DNA from: Ornithodoros turicata
Lineage: Eukaryota; Arthropoda; Arachnida; Ixodida; Argasidae
Length of the DNA: 64,000 nt
Assembly: GCF_037126465.1 (NCBI RefSeq)
Contig: NC_088204.1
Location: forward strand, 75,453,807 to 75,517,806
Direction: 5' to 3'
Position numbers and translations under genes: made by a program. Below, in pieces: positions 23,199 to 35,149 of this stretch. The notes beneath the pieces are model-generated. The model was given only the letters and a program-made list of their open reading frames with translations, was not told where the DNA came from and did no database searches. Every line of letters starts with the position of its first letter. Positions within the stretch are counted from its first letter, which is position 1.

Positions 23199-23507
23199 AA
23201 ACAATCAGATCAATCAATCAGATATAAAAAACCAACGGTATGGCTCAGCGGGTTAAGGCGTGCTGAAGACATGGGAGGTGGTGGGATCGAATCCTACCAC
23301 CGACTGTGCTGTCTGAGGTTTTCCCTGGGTTTTCCGAAGTCTCTTCTGGCGAAATGTCGGCACAGTTTCCCCTGAAGTCGGCCTAGGACGCATCCTTACC
23401 CTCCTTCCCGTCCCCCACCCCTTCCTGCAGTCCTCTCTCCACCTGTCCATGTCTGTACACCGCTCATAGCCACAGTTGCTTCGCGGCGCCAACACGGAAC
23501 AAAAAAA
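23199..23507 (+). repeat. Full-length SINE form A with perfect 11-bp TSD
   Basis: Flanked by AGTAGATATAA at 23188-23198 and 23508-23518. After a ~40-bp leader it has an A box (TGGCTCAGCGGG, 23241-23252) and a B box (GGATCGAATCC, 23284-23294). Then come GGTTTTCCCTGGG, TGTCGGCACAGTTTCCCCTG, AAGTCGGCC, and the form A end (TAGCCACAGTTGCTTCGCGG, CGCCAACACGGAAC) with a short poly-A. A and B boxes imply RNA polymerase III transcription. Non-coding, tRNA-derived and LINE-dependent (inference from class). Confidence 0.92.
23241..23294 (+). promoter_or_regulatory. Internal pol III promoter of the SINE
   Basis: A box TGGCTCAGCGGG at 23241-23252 and B box GGATCGAATCC at 23284-23294, 31 bp apart, as in tRNA genes. 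Both are close to consensus, so this copy may still be transcribable. Confidence 0.8.
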
Positions 23508-23625
23508 AGTAGATATAAGAATGAGAAAGTAAATTTTTACTGCAGAAAAAACAAGCCAACTGCGGTTTAGTAATGGAACACTCCACATTTTACACACGTA
23601 TAAAGTGGACAGTATAGTTGGAATA

Positions 23626-23861
23626 GACGAGTTCAGAAAATCCCAGAGTGCTTAGCGCCGCTTTGAACTGTGGGAGTTTACTAATACGAAGGAAACGGGT
23701 GACCTCCAAACTGTTCCGATTTCTCCCCTACCGGTCTGTTGTCCACGACGTGTCAAGGTCAGCGAAAGCGAAATGTCAAGGATTATTCTTCGTTTCCCCG
23801 CTCAGCAAGCGCCCAGAATGCAATGCGTGCGCGAAGAGCACTGGGATTTTCTGAAGTCGTC
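23626..23861. mobile_element. TA-flanked MITE, GACGA family, copy 1
   Basis: 236 bp between TA at 23624-23625 and 23862-23863. Ends GACGAGTTCAGAAAATCCCA and the complement of GACGACTTCAGAAAATCCCA; inverted match about 35 bp. Relative at 24905-25173. Confidence 0.88.
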
Positions 23862-23863
23862 TA

Positions 23864-24617
23864 TTGCACAAGAAACGCGCGCACAAACAGCATCGCCTAT
23901 ACCGTTGTAAAGCTAACTAACCGTAAGTAAAAGTTAGAAAGATTCATCAAATATCTGTAGTAATTCTACACAGAGAAATAATCCACGCGGTCTCCGTACA
24001 CCAAAGAGGTAAAATAATTAGAAGCTAACGGGGTCAGGAACGTATCTCACGTAACCGTAAAACACTTACGTATACAGTTCGAACGATACATAAATCACAA
24101 CTAACTTCGCCATTTTCGCGCATTCTGGCCTCGGCGTGATATAAACCCTTCACCGAGACAACCGGTCGTCGTATTTTTTCGAGGTATTACAAACTTACAC
24201 TCCAGCTGTCCCATAATTCATCGTTCGTGACGTAATAGGAAACATGTAACTTACAGAGGTGCTGTCGTGCCTTCATCCTTTTTTTTTTTTTTCTCATCAC
24301 AGCAAACTCTTTTCCTCGAAGACAAAGAAACGGAACAATCGTTTGTGTCGCTCAGTGCGCCGCGAAAGTTATTTGATAGAATAATGTAAATACGTACATA
24401 AATACAAACAACAACAATTAATAGTTCTATAGGAACCCTGAGCTTGGGGGACACGGAAAGGACGACAGGACACGGACGCTCCCAGCCTCCTGTTCTTTTT
24501 CTTTCTTTTTTTTTACCCTAGGTGTTGCATCGTCCCTTTTTTTGGTGTCCTTCAAGCTGATGGTTCCGTTGAACATAAAAAAGTAACGTGCAAGTGAGCC
24601 GGTGTATACTTGATTTT
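23864..24617. other. Unassigned stretch
   Basis: T-run near 24278-24291; no coding or repeat feature recognised. Confidence 0.5.
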
Positions 24618-24705
24618 TTTATTCTGTGTTAGCGCCGCGAAGCAACTGTGGCTATGATCGGCGTACAGATGTGGACAGATGGAGAGAGGACACCAGGAAG
24701 AGTGG
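24618..24705 (-). repeat. SINE form A, 3' part
   Basis: Complement of the form A end: GTGTTAGCGCCGCGAAGCAA, CTGTGGCTATGATCGGCG, then the GGACAGATGGAGAGAGGA block. Confidence 0.82.
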
Positions 24706-24904
24706 GTATACTTGACGATGACAACATACTATGTATATCCCCGGTCATGAGGAAGAGTCTTGTGTTGTGCTGTTCGATCTACGTGCGGTACCATTGGTCT
24801 TCTCCCCGAGCTGAGGAACATGTTGCCAACGTTCAAGGAACGAATATTCACCAGTTCGCCTCCTTTTTTTTTTTTTTTTTTTCAGTCTTAGTCGAACAAC
24901 AATA

Positions 24905-25173
24905 GGCGATTTCAGATATTGCCCTTGTGCTCCGCACGGGGGCCCTCCGTCGCCCAAGTCACGCGCATCGCGCAATGCGTTGTGGGAAATGGTTGCAATT
25001 CGTGCTCGTCTGCCTGTTGCTTGAAGGTGCGGGAGGTGAAGGAGAGAGAAAACCGAAACCGTTTGCGCTCTTGTTCTTCTCTCTGACTCACGAAAACTAA
25101 ATCCCAAGGTGCAGCGGGGCTTTCGCAACACGGCGCTCTCCGGTGGGCCATCCATGCAATTTCTGAAATCGTC
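24905..25173. mobile_element. TA-flanked MITE, GACGA family, copy 2
   Basis: 269 bp between TA at 24903-24904 and 25174-25175. Ends GGCGATTTCAGATATTGC and the complement of GACGATTTCAGAAATTGC. A short stretch at 33845-33925 with TAGGCGACGATTTC / GAATCGCCTA ends may be another member. Confidence 0.82.
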
Positions 25174-25175
25174 TA

Positions 25176-26019
25176 TTACATAATGAATGATGACATTAAA
25201 CACACTACGCGTGTGAATATAAGAATATTGAACCTGAACACAATGATTTATTCCTACCCCCTATACACCCACTCCAAATGTTCGGCGACACCCCTTCCCT
25301 TTCATGGGGTAGTCCATTGTTATTTCAACTTTGGACACATGCCCGCAATTATACGTGTACCGCTACACACTGCAAGTGAAATAACGACCGCAACAATAAG
25401 GAATATGTCAAGCTATTTTGTCGGTTTCATTATTAAACGTTATTCTGGATGAACTGCTGCCTATACAAAACGCACGCGTAAGACAAGTGAGTGTGTGATG
25501 CACAGCCGCTCTTCAAGAAAACAGCTCTCTTTTAAGAAAACTATCTGACTCGACAGCATGTACAGAAAAAGAAATGCCGGAGAAGTGCAACGGCAAAACG
25601 CAACGATCTGACTAAAGGAAGAGCCAACAGGAAAACGACGATGCCCGGTGTCAGGTGTTTTGGAAAGCTTGCGGAGAGTCGACCATTACGCGAGGCACGC
25701 TTGATGGGAAACGTTACGGTTAACCGGGTTTTCAGACGAGTCCCCAAAAGATAAAAGAAAGAGAGGGAAATATCTGGCGCAGCGGGACGTCAATCAGTAA
25801 TGGAGCAGAACTGCTCAATATAGTGTACGGAGAAACTATGTTCGGGTTTGTGTCGCGAGGTTACAGAAGAGTGAACAAAGAGAAGACTATAGTGTGTTTT
25901 CGAACGAAAGTTCCAAAGTATAACGGTGTTTCTATAGTCCATGATTTTCTGGCGCACGTTAAAATACCCCAGGTGATCTAAAGTATTCGCCAGTGCCGCA
26001 CAGTGCTTGTGTACACATT
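25176..26019. other. Unassigned stretch
   Basis: No feature recognised; the upstream part of the LINE fragment at 26030 may begin within its last 100 bases. Confidence 0.45.
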
Positions 26020-26029
26020 CTGAATGTGA

Positions 26030-26326
26030 ATGCTTTGTCCAGTGGCACACGCCGTTGTGTGCCGCACCATGGAGATGTTGACCCATGGGTACCTTTTGCG
26101 AGGAGAGGAAGCACCTGAGTGTGCACATTGTGGCGCAGACCTTTCCATTTTGCATATACTCATTAGTTGCCCTTCTTTTATGACACATCGCCAACGTCAT
26201 TTTCATGTCTTCTACAAGTACTGTATCCCCCTTCACCCCGCATTATTACTAGGGGATGAGGCTCTCATCCCTTTCGAGGACGTTTTCCTATTTTTAAGAG
26301 ATATAGGCATTGTGAATGAATTGTAA
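26030..26326 (+). pseudogene. I-like LINE ORF2 C-terminal fragment
   Basis: The frame reads LTHGYLLRGEEAPECAHCG, ADLSILHILISCPSF, then VFLFLRDIGIVNEL and a stop. The CxxCGxxxxxxHxLxxC finger after an LTHxxLL segment, ending in a short helix and stop, is the usual C-terminus of I-superfamily ORF2, as in the full-length ORF2 here (C1157-C1173, ending RNTGLLGSL). Upstream endonuclease, RT and RNase H are absent, so this is a 5'-truncated copy. Confidence 0.8.
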
Positions 26327-26516
26327 TAGCTTAGTTATCTCATTTTATATGGTGATTTACACACCTATCAAACCGACACCTTTCGATTCCTTTTGATTTT
26401 AAACAAATTCAGTCTATTTTTAAGTTAAATTTGTTTTAAACAACAGCAGAGTTTTGGCGCATTATGATCCTAGTTGTCGCTGCGCCACAAAACTCCCAAT
26501 CATCATCATCATCACC
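26327..26516 (+). mobile_element. 3' UTR and (ATC)n tail of the I-like fragment
   Basis: Ends TTTTGGCGCATTATGATCC, GCTGCGCCACAAAACTCCC and (ATC)n. The same GGCGCA...GCGCCA hairpin plus ATC tail occurs reversed at 38172-38222 and 50243-50305, defining a tail family. Confidence 0.75.
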
Positions 26517-27894
26517 ATGGAGATGAGCGTTTCTTTATATGTTTAATTGTGTAGTGTACATCAAGCAGCATTTCAAAGCTCTTAATTCTTCATAAAGCAA
26601 CATTTCAAAGAGCATATTCTGCAGAAAACACCATTTCAGGGCGTGTATTCTATTTAAAACACGGCTTGAGGTGGGTCTTTTGCAAACATCTTTTTTTAAC
26701 ACTGTTATTACACCTTTCGGCTGAGCCTGCGCTATAAATAAGGGTATACAGAGTTGCTGAAATCTGTTAAAAACATGCGGCCTCGCATTACGTATATACA
26801 TCTACTCCAGCTTGTATAAGTTTGAAAGGGTTGTTTTGCCTTTTGCGTGTTTTCGCTTTGCAGCGAATGACGTTGGAGCGCATTAATTTTTTATTTTTTT
26901 TAGTTTTTGTGCCTGACCTGAATCCGTTCCAGGTTTTCATGGGCTTGCTACTACATATTTTTCTTTACTGACACCATCATCACCGGCTCGGATATTGCGG
27001 TTCAGTGGAAATGTTACACCGGTCGTTCACATTACTGGTAGTGGTAGTTTTAAGCGTGCGATATGGGGTTGTTCTTTTTTTATTTTGCTGCTTTAAATGG
27101 GGCACGAGGGCTTGAATTTGGAGCTGGACACGTTTTTGCTTCACGACACGGCTCACACGTTTAAGGCGCTATGTTTGCACACGAGAAGTACGTTTTGGTT
27201 TCAAGACGCCATAGCTGTGACGTCATATCTTGTCTGGCTCATACTTGTCAACGGCATGAAACTAGAGAGTAAATAAATAACTGTAATAACTAAATAAATA
27301 ACTGATACACTTGTGACGTCAAGATGGAAGTGAAACACGTAGTTTCGTAGCAGGCACTCTCACCTTGTTACGTTTTACAAAGAGCACTCAAGAGGGCTTC
27401 CCACGTAACCTAACCTAGGTTTCCTGTATTCACCTCTCCGCTAGAAGAATGTAGGAACCCTACCCTAAACCGAATAAGAAGAAGAGGAAGAAGAAGAAAA
27501 AGAGAGACACGACAACATTCATTTGAAATAAGGTCTACCCCGCAATAAAGAAAAATCCGAAAATTGTGAGAGCACGATCAAAGGATGTTTGTCCGCAAGA
27601 TGCAATAGACGAATAAATACTTTGCAGTCTTTCGTAATTACTACGCAAGTAGCCCAGTAGTAGTACTACTACGCAACTAAGCCCAACGTTTTTTGTCTTT
27701 GTAATTACTTTACGCAAGAATTAGAATTCTGGTTGGATGCGCAGCAAAGCGTGATTCGGATCGGGCTCGAAGTCTCTGTGGTGGAATTAATACATCCCCT
27801 TTGTTGAACCGCTATAGTTTCCTTAGAGCATGCAGGTCGCAAACAGAGGATCTACCTGAGGTTTTTGTGCACACACACACACACACAAAAAAAG
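26517..27894. other. Unassigned stretch
   Basis: CCTAACCTAGG at about 27409 is telomere-repeat-like but only two units. A (CA)n tract abuts the foldback at 27868-27888. Nothing coding recognised. Confidence 0.5.
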
Positions 27895-27896
27895 TA

Positions 27897-28145
27897 CACT
27901 CTTTGAAATGAACTTCGCCGCATAGCACGCTCGTAGCCAACCATCATCTCGAATGATATCGTTATCTTCCCTTATTTGTTGAAAACGGGAGGCGTACGCC
28001 TTTTTTGTGACAATTATGAACAGCATAAGTGTCACAAAAAAGGTGTACGCCTCCCGTTTTCAACAAATCAAGGCAGATAACGATATCATTCGAGATGATG
28101 GTTGGCTACGAGCGTGCTATGCGGTGGAGTTCATTTTTAAGAGTG
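27897..28145. mobile_element. 249-bp foldback MITE, copy 2
   Basis: TA at 27895-27896 and 28146-28147. Same length as copy 1, with arms carrying AGGCGTACGCC and the AACAGCATAA centre. Left terminus slightly changed (CACTCTTTGAAATGAAC). Confidence 0.93.
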
Positions 28146-28326
28146 TAGAACGACTGCCGGCGGAGCAGCTTGCCCTGGTTTTTGTTTGTTCATAAAGTCC
28201 CAGCTGGCAGAATTAATGAATAAACACATACTTCACGTACAGCCATATATACAGCTTCAGCTTATTCCTTCTGTGTATGCACCGGAGTTCTCTGAAACCT
28301 GACGCAAACTCAAGATTGCAAAATGT

Positions 28327-28803
28327 GCGCTCTTATAGAAATGGTGGTGGTGGTGGTGGTGATGGTGAAAGGTCTTATAGAAATGGACTTCACTGCATGG
28401 CACGATCCTAACCAACCATCATCTCGTAATGGTATCGTCATGTACCCTGATTTATTGAAAATGGAAGGCGTTCGCCTTTTTTATGACACTTATGTTGTTC
28501 ATAATCGTCAGAAAAAGGTGTACGCCTCCCGTTTTCAACAAATCAGGGCAGGTTAACCGTGTCATTCGAGATTACGGTTGACTACGAGCGTGCTGTGCGG
28601 TGAAGTTAATTTTTAAGAGGAACTGTCCTTTTCCTTGGTTTTCCTCAGACGCTTTCGGATATATGTCGGCACAGTTCTTTTAGAAGTCGGCCCAGGACCC
28701 ACATTCCCAGAGGGCGTCAGTCGTGACGTTGCCCTCCTCTGTGAGGCCGACAACGGCGAGTCCTTTCAACACAATCATCATCATCATCATTTTTAAGAGT
28801 GTG
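28327..28803. mobile_element. 249-bp foldback MITE, copy 3, disrupted at both ends
   Basis: Core 28368-28619 matches copies 1 and 2 with more divergence. The left end is duplicated: CTCTTATAGAAATGG occurs at 28330 and (as CTTATAGAAATGG) near 28373, separated by a (GGT)n run. The right terminus is interrupted by a SINE at 28620-28788; the end TTTTTAAGAGTG resumes at 28790. Confidence 0.85.
28620..28788 (+). repeat. SINE form B nested in the foldback, perfect 11-bp TSD
   Basis: Flanked by ATTTTTAAGAG at 28609-28619 and 28789-28799. Lacks the tRNA head; contains GGTTTTCCTCAGACGC, TCGGATATATGTCGGCAC, GAAGTCGGCCCAGGACCC, CTCTGTGAGGCCGACAACGG and an (ATC)n tail. Confidence 0.92.
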
Positions 28804-29654
28804 TGTAAGCAATCAAAACGGCGTGCAGTCGCTTCTCGTAACGTCGCGCTGCCACTATGGAGCTACTATTTTCGTAATCCTTTTTTGTCTTATTTTTTTT
28901 ATTTTTTCGGGTCGTTTCACCTGGAACGCATTGCGTCATAAATGCACTCCGTGTGACCTGCACGGTTATCGTGACTGATAACTTTAATCTGGATCATGGT
29001 ACCGTGTGGTCCATATACGAAGTGTCCAGCGTATAGAATTCCTGTACTGATAATTGGCGATGGGGCCAGTAATTTGGCGGCACGGTACATGTTTCTTGGA
29101 CAATCTATCTTCCGCGAGGGTCATTAAATGCGCGGTGCCGTTCGATGAGATTCCGGCGCACGTTGAGAGAACCCCCAGGTGGGGGGGCAACATTAATCTG
29201 CGCTCAAGCCGCAAAACTCCGACTCATTTTTATAGTTAGTTTGTTAATAAATTAGTAAAATAAAGTAAACCTTGGAGCTTTTTTTAGTAATATTTAATAA
29301 TTGTCCACCACGTACACTTATATGCTTACAGTCTGTTCATTCCGCATTCTTTGAGCGCCCAGTGCTTCTTTTTGTCACTGTTTGTACGTGGTTGTATTGA
29401 TGTATTGAAGCACCTCCCCTCTTTTGTGCCCTTGTCGCCCTGAGTGTATTGAAAATAAATAAATAAATAAGTAAATAAATAAACAAATTTCAGCAATCCA
29501 CCATGGGTGCTACCTGCGCTCCATAATCACCTATGTCACAACCGCAATCAAACGATGAATGATGATGCGATGGGATGTCACAATGTACAACACTATCTGC
29601 GCGTCCACGGGAGTTGTCATTCCATGCGCGACACCTATATCCTCGTTATTTGCT
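28804..29654. other. Unassigned stretch
   Basis: A (TAAA)n tract at about 29455-29487 could be the tail of an unrecognised LINE. Nothing else. Confidence 0.45.
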
Positions 29655-29835
29655 TCCGTGCTATAGCACCGCGAAGCAACTCTCGCTATGAGCGATGTAT
29701 GCATGCGTGGACAGCCGGAGATTGGACAGCAAGAAGGAATGGGAGACAAAGACGTTATACGCGTCCTTGGCCGACTTCAGCAGGAAGTTTGTGTAGATAT
29801 CCAGCGAGGAAGTCCACAGGGAAAACCGGTGAATA
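29655..29835 (-). repeat. SINE form A copy
   Basis: Complement carries GGTTTTCCCTGTGGACTTCC, AAGTCGGCCAAGGACGC and the end block CGAGAGTTGCTTCGCGG. Head not recognisable. Confidence 0.75.
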
Positions 29836-32443
29836 ACTGCAGACGGTGCAGCCGGCGGTATAGCAATCGAAATTGCCATCTCTTAAGTCCTCAGAATGGC
29901 TATATTAACGAATGCTGCAATCAGTGGGCAATACCTGTGTTTTCGTTTTATCACATTAGTTTTTATTACGGTGCCATCGTGAAAGTATGACTCGATGAAT
30001 GATAAATTATTTACATTATGTATATCCTACATTTCATTATACAGTATGCTTCAATCAATGTAATAGACTGTCATGCTGCTGGTGCGACGTCTATCGTTGC
30101 AGACGAGGTATTATTAAAAATGGCGTTTCATTGCCGCCATGACAAATTACAGCAATAATTCTTAACTTCATTATGGAAATTTTTATGAAATTATGAAATT
30201 TTTTTTAAAAATCGGAACATATAGTAATGATAACCGATACAAATCACAGTCAGAAACAACAAAGAAACTCGAACCATCTCGCCCCCGCGTAGCGCCATTA
30301 CCTATATTTATTTATTTTTGTACCACGAAGTCAATTACTTACGTTCAAATAGTAAAAAAAACTACGCCCGAACACGTGACAGCCCCCGGATATCATCTCG
30401 CAGAACCGCGTAACGTTTTCACGGTCACTACAAACCTCACCGTGCCCTTGTTCTTGAAGGAGGAAAAAAGCGCTCCATTCAAGCAGGAAAGTCATCGCCA
30501 TTTACCTGTGTAATGAATCATAAATAGTCAGTTAGCAAAAAACAAAACCAAAATGATGTCATCAATGACAGCGCCAATTATACAAGCATGTCTGTAGGAC
30601 TCCCGCGGAAACTGTGTCTGTCGTATAATGACGAAGCAAAATCCACACGACGGAGACAACGCTTTTTGAGAAGCCTTCCCACCTTCTTCGCGGTGGCAGT
30701 TTCGTTGCACGCGAAAGAGGTATCCCGCTGTGAACTGTGAATCCGGTTTTCTTTGGTGTCTCAAAGCTACGATGTCAACATCCTCTTACTCTTTTCGGCG
30801 TGTTCTTGTTCTTCTTTTTTTTCTTTTTTTTTTTCTTTTAAGGTTTGCTGCTTTAAATGAAGTATTGCAATGGGTTTTGCACTGCTTTATCGCGGCATCA
30901 GACTGTCGCCATCCAGCTATATAGTGTACCGCAGACAGGTCTTATGCTCTATGCGAGCGAAGCGAATGAATACGCGTATAGTGAAAGGAAATACGTAGCG
31001 AACTTTGTAAAATCGAGTGGAATTACGAAGCGAATAGTCGTTTAAAACCAGACCTCATGCACATGCAGCACATGTACGCATATAAACATGGGTACAGCAT
31101 GTATACGCGATATATTCATACGGATCGGGGTATGAAGATACATTAAAATTTTAAAGTTTAAAATTTTAAAGTAAAAGTTTAAAAGTAGCGCTCACCTTGT
31201 TTGATACCCTCTCTTGTGCCGTTTTCCGCCTTATGTGTGCAGACTGGAATCGATTCGAATGTATTCGTCTCGAGAAAACAAAAAACAAAAAAAAACAAAA
31301 AAACACACAAAACAAGAAAACATCGATTCGATTCGAAATTCGGATACGGAATTCCGTGCTCGATGATTCGGAAGTTGTATGGAGTATAGAATTATTCGCT
31401 TCGGTGTTCAAAAAAAAAAAAAATCGAATATCCGCACGTGCCTACTTTGTATGCGGTTCGATGCGCTCGTTGCATTCGTTCAAATCTGTGTCAGTGTACT
31501 TCACACATACAGCTATTATATCGTATAGTTGTGAGAATAGTCTAAAAGGTTGGGTATTTCACGGCATGGTCGGTTTCGCTTGGCCGCCCATATAACGAAC
31601 AAAGCGGGTAATACAAGTTTATACGACTCGTATATCAGCTTCATTATTAAAATGTAAGTCTTTGTTGAAGAAAAAAGATCTCCATATTTTTTTTTATATG
31701 TCAATCAATCAAGAATTCTTCTTCCACGTATCGCTGTTTTCAAGGTAAAAGGCCTTTTAAGAAACTTCCGCGTCGAACTCTGACGTCAGAGCAAGCGAGA
31801 ACCTCGGTCATTCCCGTTGGTTCCCGAAATCACGTGACCTCGTTGTCGGCTGCCTCATTGACAGAGATGCTCGCAGTGACGTCAGAGCCCGGTGTGTTTC
31901 AGCATTGACGGTGCCGATTTTCTTCGCGTCTGCTAATCCTTTCGGTGTAAATATTACACCGTGTAAACCGGTGTAAGCCGTCTTTTATATATATCAGGCA
32001 TAACTTGTGGTCTAGGTGTCTGTCACAACCTCTAAAAACAGGTTGTAGTGCATTTTGTTTTTGTTTTTTCGAATAAAGAACAGTATTTGAACAGTAAAAA
32101 TGAAATATTTTTGCCAAGTGCCACGACGGTATCAATCTCGTGCCGTCAGGATCATACCGAATTTATTTGAATTTGAATTGTAATTTGTTATTGCATTCCA
32201 CTTGCCTCACGCAGTATTCGTAAATGACGACAATGGCAAACCGAAACCGAAATGCGAAGAGCAGAAAACAGCGCTCCACACTACGGTGGTTCGTCCAGGG
32301 AGGAGGATACCGTGACGTCACCCAGCATTGTCGTCTGCTTCGACACCTGCATTCTCCCTTGCCGGATGCCGGAAGATGTCGCCAGTGTGCTGCTTTCAGC
32401 GCCCTCTCACTCCACAGGGACGAAGCGCTCGCTACAGCACGAA
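29836..32443. other. Unassigned 2.6-kb stretch
   Basis: Contains a TTTAAAATTTTAAAG word repeated at 31142-31182 and A-rich runs at 31278-31315. ATTCGATTCGAA-type sequence spans 31240-31440. No gene, and no terminal repeats I could pair. Confidence 0.45.
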
Positions 32444-32711
32444 GACCTCTACCAGAGAAACGTCATCGTGACGTTGGTTGACAGACTGAAACTAAAACAA
32501 ATCAGAAGGGGAGGGCTGGGTTCCACGAATGGACACTTGTTCGCCGCCTCCTTTTGAAAGAAAAGTAGGACCATCGTAATCCCCTCATGGCCGTGGCTTT
32601 CGGGCGCGACCTTATTCGCCCCCTAGCTTTGAGAGTAGTTCAGCTCTACCAAATTGGTGGCGCTGTCGAACACTATATATAACGTAATTTATTTACAAAC
32701 AGCGAGAGGTC
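32444..32711. mobile_element. MITE, GACCTCTACC family, copy 1
   Basis: Ends GACCTCTACCAGAG and the complement of GACCTCTCGC; right TA at 32712-32713, left flank is AA. Internal landmarks TTGGTGGCGCTGTCGAACA and GGGCTGGGTTCCACGAAT are shared with 51958-52244. Confidence 0.82.
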
Positions 32712-32713
32712 TA

Positions 32714-33501
32714 TAAATTCGTTTTAATCAAATCTGCGCAGCGTTGCAACGAGATATTTCGTACACATGTTCATGACATCCCAAAGGTTACGGATGTACC
32801 ACGACCTTTGTGGTGATTTTGTTGCGGAGTCCCACATTGGAGGCAGTTTCGCAGCTTTACCCCAACAGCACGAACGAGTCGACGTTAATATATGAGGGAG
32901 ATTTGGTATGCTAGATAGATTCGGAGATGAAGCCTCCCCCACCACTCCAATGAGGAAGCGACTGACTCGAGCGGGCACGTTTTCTGGCCTTCGGCCAGTC
33001 GTTGTTCTAACAACGAACGCCGCACTTTACATGCAGTTCGTGACTGCCGTACGATGGGCACTGGTTTCCCTGAAATGCTTCCTTGCGCGCATCTGATCAC
33101 GCCAAAAGTTCGTAAGTAGATTAGGTTGTTAATTGCGAGCACCGACGCGTCCCAGGGGATTATTATTATCTTTATTATTATTCATTTGCGTGACTCTCTT
33201 TCTCTCTCTCTCTTTCTTTAGAACATCATAGCTGGGAAACTAACGCAGTAAATTCTTGTAGGCCTTTCATTGCGTAAAAGGGGTGTTTTTGGGTTGTCAG
33301 CGAACAAACCATCAGATCCATCAAAAGATGGATGTTTTTTTTTGTACACTATTGAAAAGGACTTCCATCTAAAGCAGTGTAGTAGATGAAAAAAAAAAGA
33401 CACACACAAAGACAACTATCTTTTACGCGGTTAATATTTGTATAACTTACCTGTAACATTGTTGCTTTTTTAAACTAACTTGAACACGATTACTTGGCGA
33501 A
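32714..33501. other. Unassigned stretch
   Basis: (CT)n near 33197-33217; nothing else recognised. Confidence 0.5.
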
Positions 33502-33614
33502 CGACATTTCCTTGGGTTTGAGGACGGGAGAACGGACAGGCGGACACAAGTGGACACGGAGACTGTGGACAGTGGACTGTCCGTTCTCCCGTCCTCAAAC
33601 TCAAGGAAATGTCG
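33502..33614. repeat. Near-perfect hairpin, 37-bp arms
   Basis: Arm 33502-33538 (CGACATTTCCTTGGGTTTGA...) and arm 33578-33614 are inverted with a single mismatch. The 39-bp loop is itself made of GGACA/GTGGAC words. Possibly a tiny foldback element; no flanking duplication identified. Confidence 0.9.
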
Positions 33615-35008
33615 TGTGCCGCCTCGTCTACACACCAGTTCGCTTGCCTTCTTATTTTATTTTTGTTCATCAGTGGTTTCTGGCTGGCACTCACCGTATC
33701 TTTCCACGTGGGAGTGGAGAATGAGAATATAGTATATAGTAAAAAGTTATGCAGAGGAGTTGGTCATAAAAAAAAAAATGTTGGCGTGACACTTGAACTT
33801 CAGATTGAATTGTAATCGAGGAGATATGGGCACGTCAGCACAGAGCGTATAGGCGACGATTTCATCAAAACTAAGGCACCCCCAGCCCCACAAATGCGGA
33901 AGGCCTCAGAATCGCCTACCCGTATATGAAGTCTTGCACGCACATCCCTGAAGGCAACCGCAAACATAGCCAACGAAGATGCTATGAGGGCGCCCTTAAT
34001 CCCATATTTTTATTCACCCGAACCTCATTACACGATTCTATTTTCATCCGCGCGCAAACAACGCTTCCTGCACGAGCGCTACCTACATGTGTACCGCCGC
34101 TCAACGTAAGATGCATGAGTGACAAACGGCGGCTGTCGTCTGCTTTCTGCATAGATATCGTCTGCTATGTCGACCGTGACGGATACGGAGTCGGTCTGCA
34201 GCCTACATTTCCTAGCAGACGACCGTCTGTCATTTATCATCGGGCTCCACGTAAGTGCAGCCTGGTTAACGTCTTCGCCCGCGGCCGTTCCGCCTGTGCG
34301 ACCGGAGGAAGCGATCTCGTGTGTCGTCGGGCTACCCTGTGCGCCTCGATATCGTAAGCAAACGTAAACATAGATGCGAGAATGTTTGCGTCACGAGGGT
34401 TGCGGCCGCGACAGTGTCCTGTTAGCTGTGGGTGCTCCTTAAATATCGCGGCAGCTGCTTTCGACATGGTTCTGGATTACGCCGTAGTCTAAATGTTGTT
34501 CCTTTCTGTGTGATTCAGATTTGCTCTGGTATTGTTCTTTTTTTTTTTTTTTTTTCAGCTTGTTGGGGAACGATTTAGGATTAGCCATGTCTGCAGATAT
34601 GCGTATTTCACTTCACCTGTTTTTGTTCCGCTTGACTATATCTCATCACGCCAGGAATTTGTATTACCCACTGTATAGGATGGGACAAGGCACAATAGTT
34701 GCCCACATCACATTTCAAAAATAGTACTGCCCTAAAAACGAAGTTAACACACAAAAATACTCACCAAGAGTTACAAACAAAGGAACAGAAATGACAGTAA
34801 CTGAACACTGCAAGAACTGCACTATCAAAACCTTTGCTGTACAGAACAACCGGTGTAATATACCAATGTTCTGACGATCTCCCCATTTCCTTTCCCCCGT
34901 TTTCCTTTATGCTTTATCCTGCTACATCCACTCTACCCCTTTCCAGTTTTGCGTTTTTGGTTGTTTGTTCTTCTCTTTTTCCTAGCTCATCTTTCCTTTA
35001 TTTTTTTT
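33615..35008. other. Unassigned stretch
   Basis: Includes a 143-codon plus-strand open frame (33926-34357) without a recognisable domain, and a T-run at 34538-34556. Not called as a gene. Confidence 0.45.
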
Positions 35009-35095
35009 CACCCACAAACGCGTTTTGGAGTAGCCAGTTCTGACTGTGTGGGGACTAACCCCTCCATATTTTTCTTTATTTTTCCAATCCAATCC
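35009..35095 (+). mobile_element. LINE/SINE 3' tail, family 2
   Basis: CACCCACAAACGCGTTTTGG, AGTAGCCAGTTCTGACTG, GGGGACTAACCCCTCC, T/C tract and a (TCCAA)n end. A T/C tract precedes it. Confidence 0.88.
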
Positions 35096-35149
35096 TGACA
35101 ATCTACGCTCACGAGAACACAACACAACTTGATCCCCTATTTCTCTGTT

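Noticed and set aside
27408..27420. Interstitial telomere repeat
   Set aside because: Only two CCTAA-like units, expected by chance at this scale.
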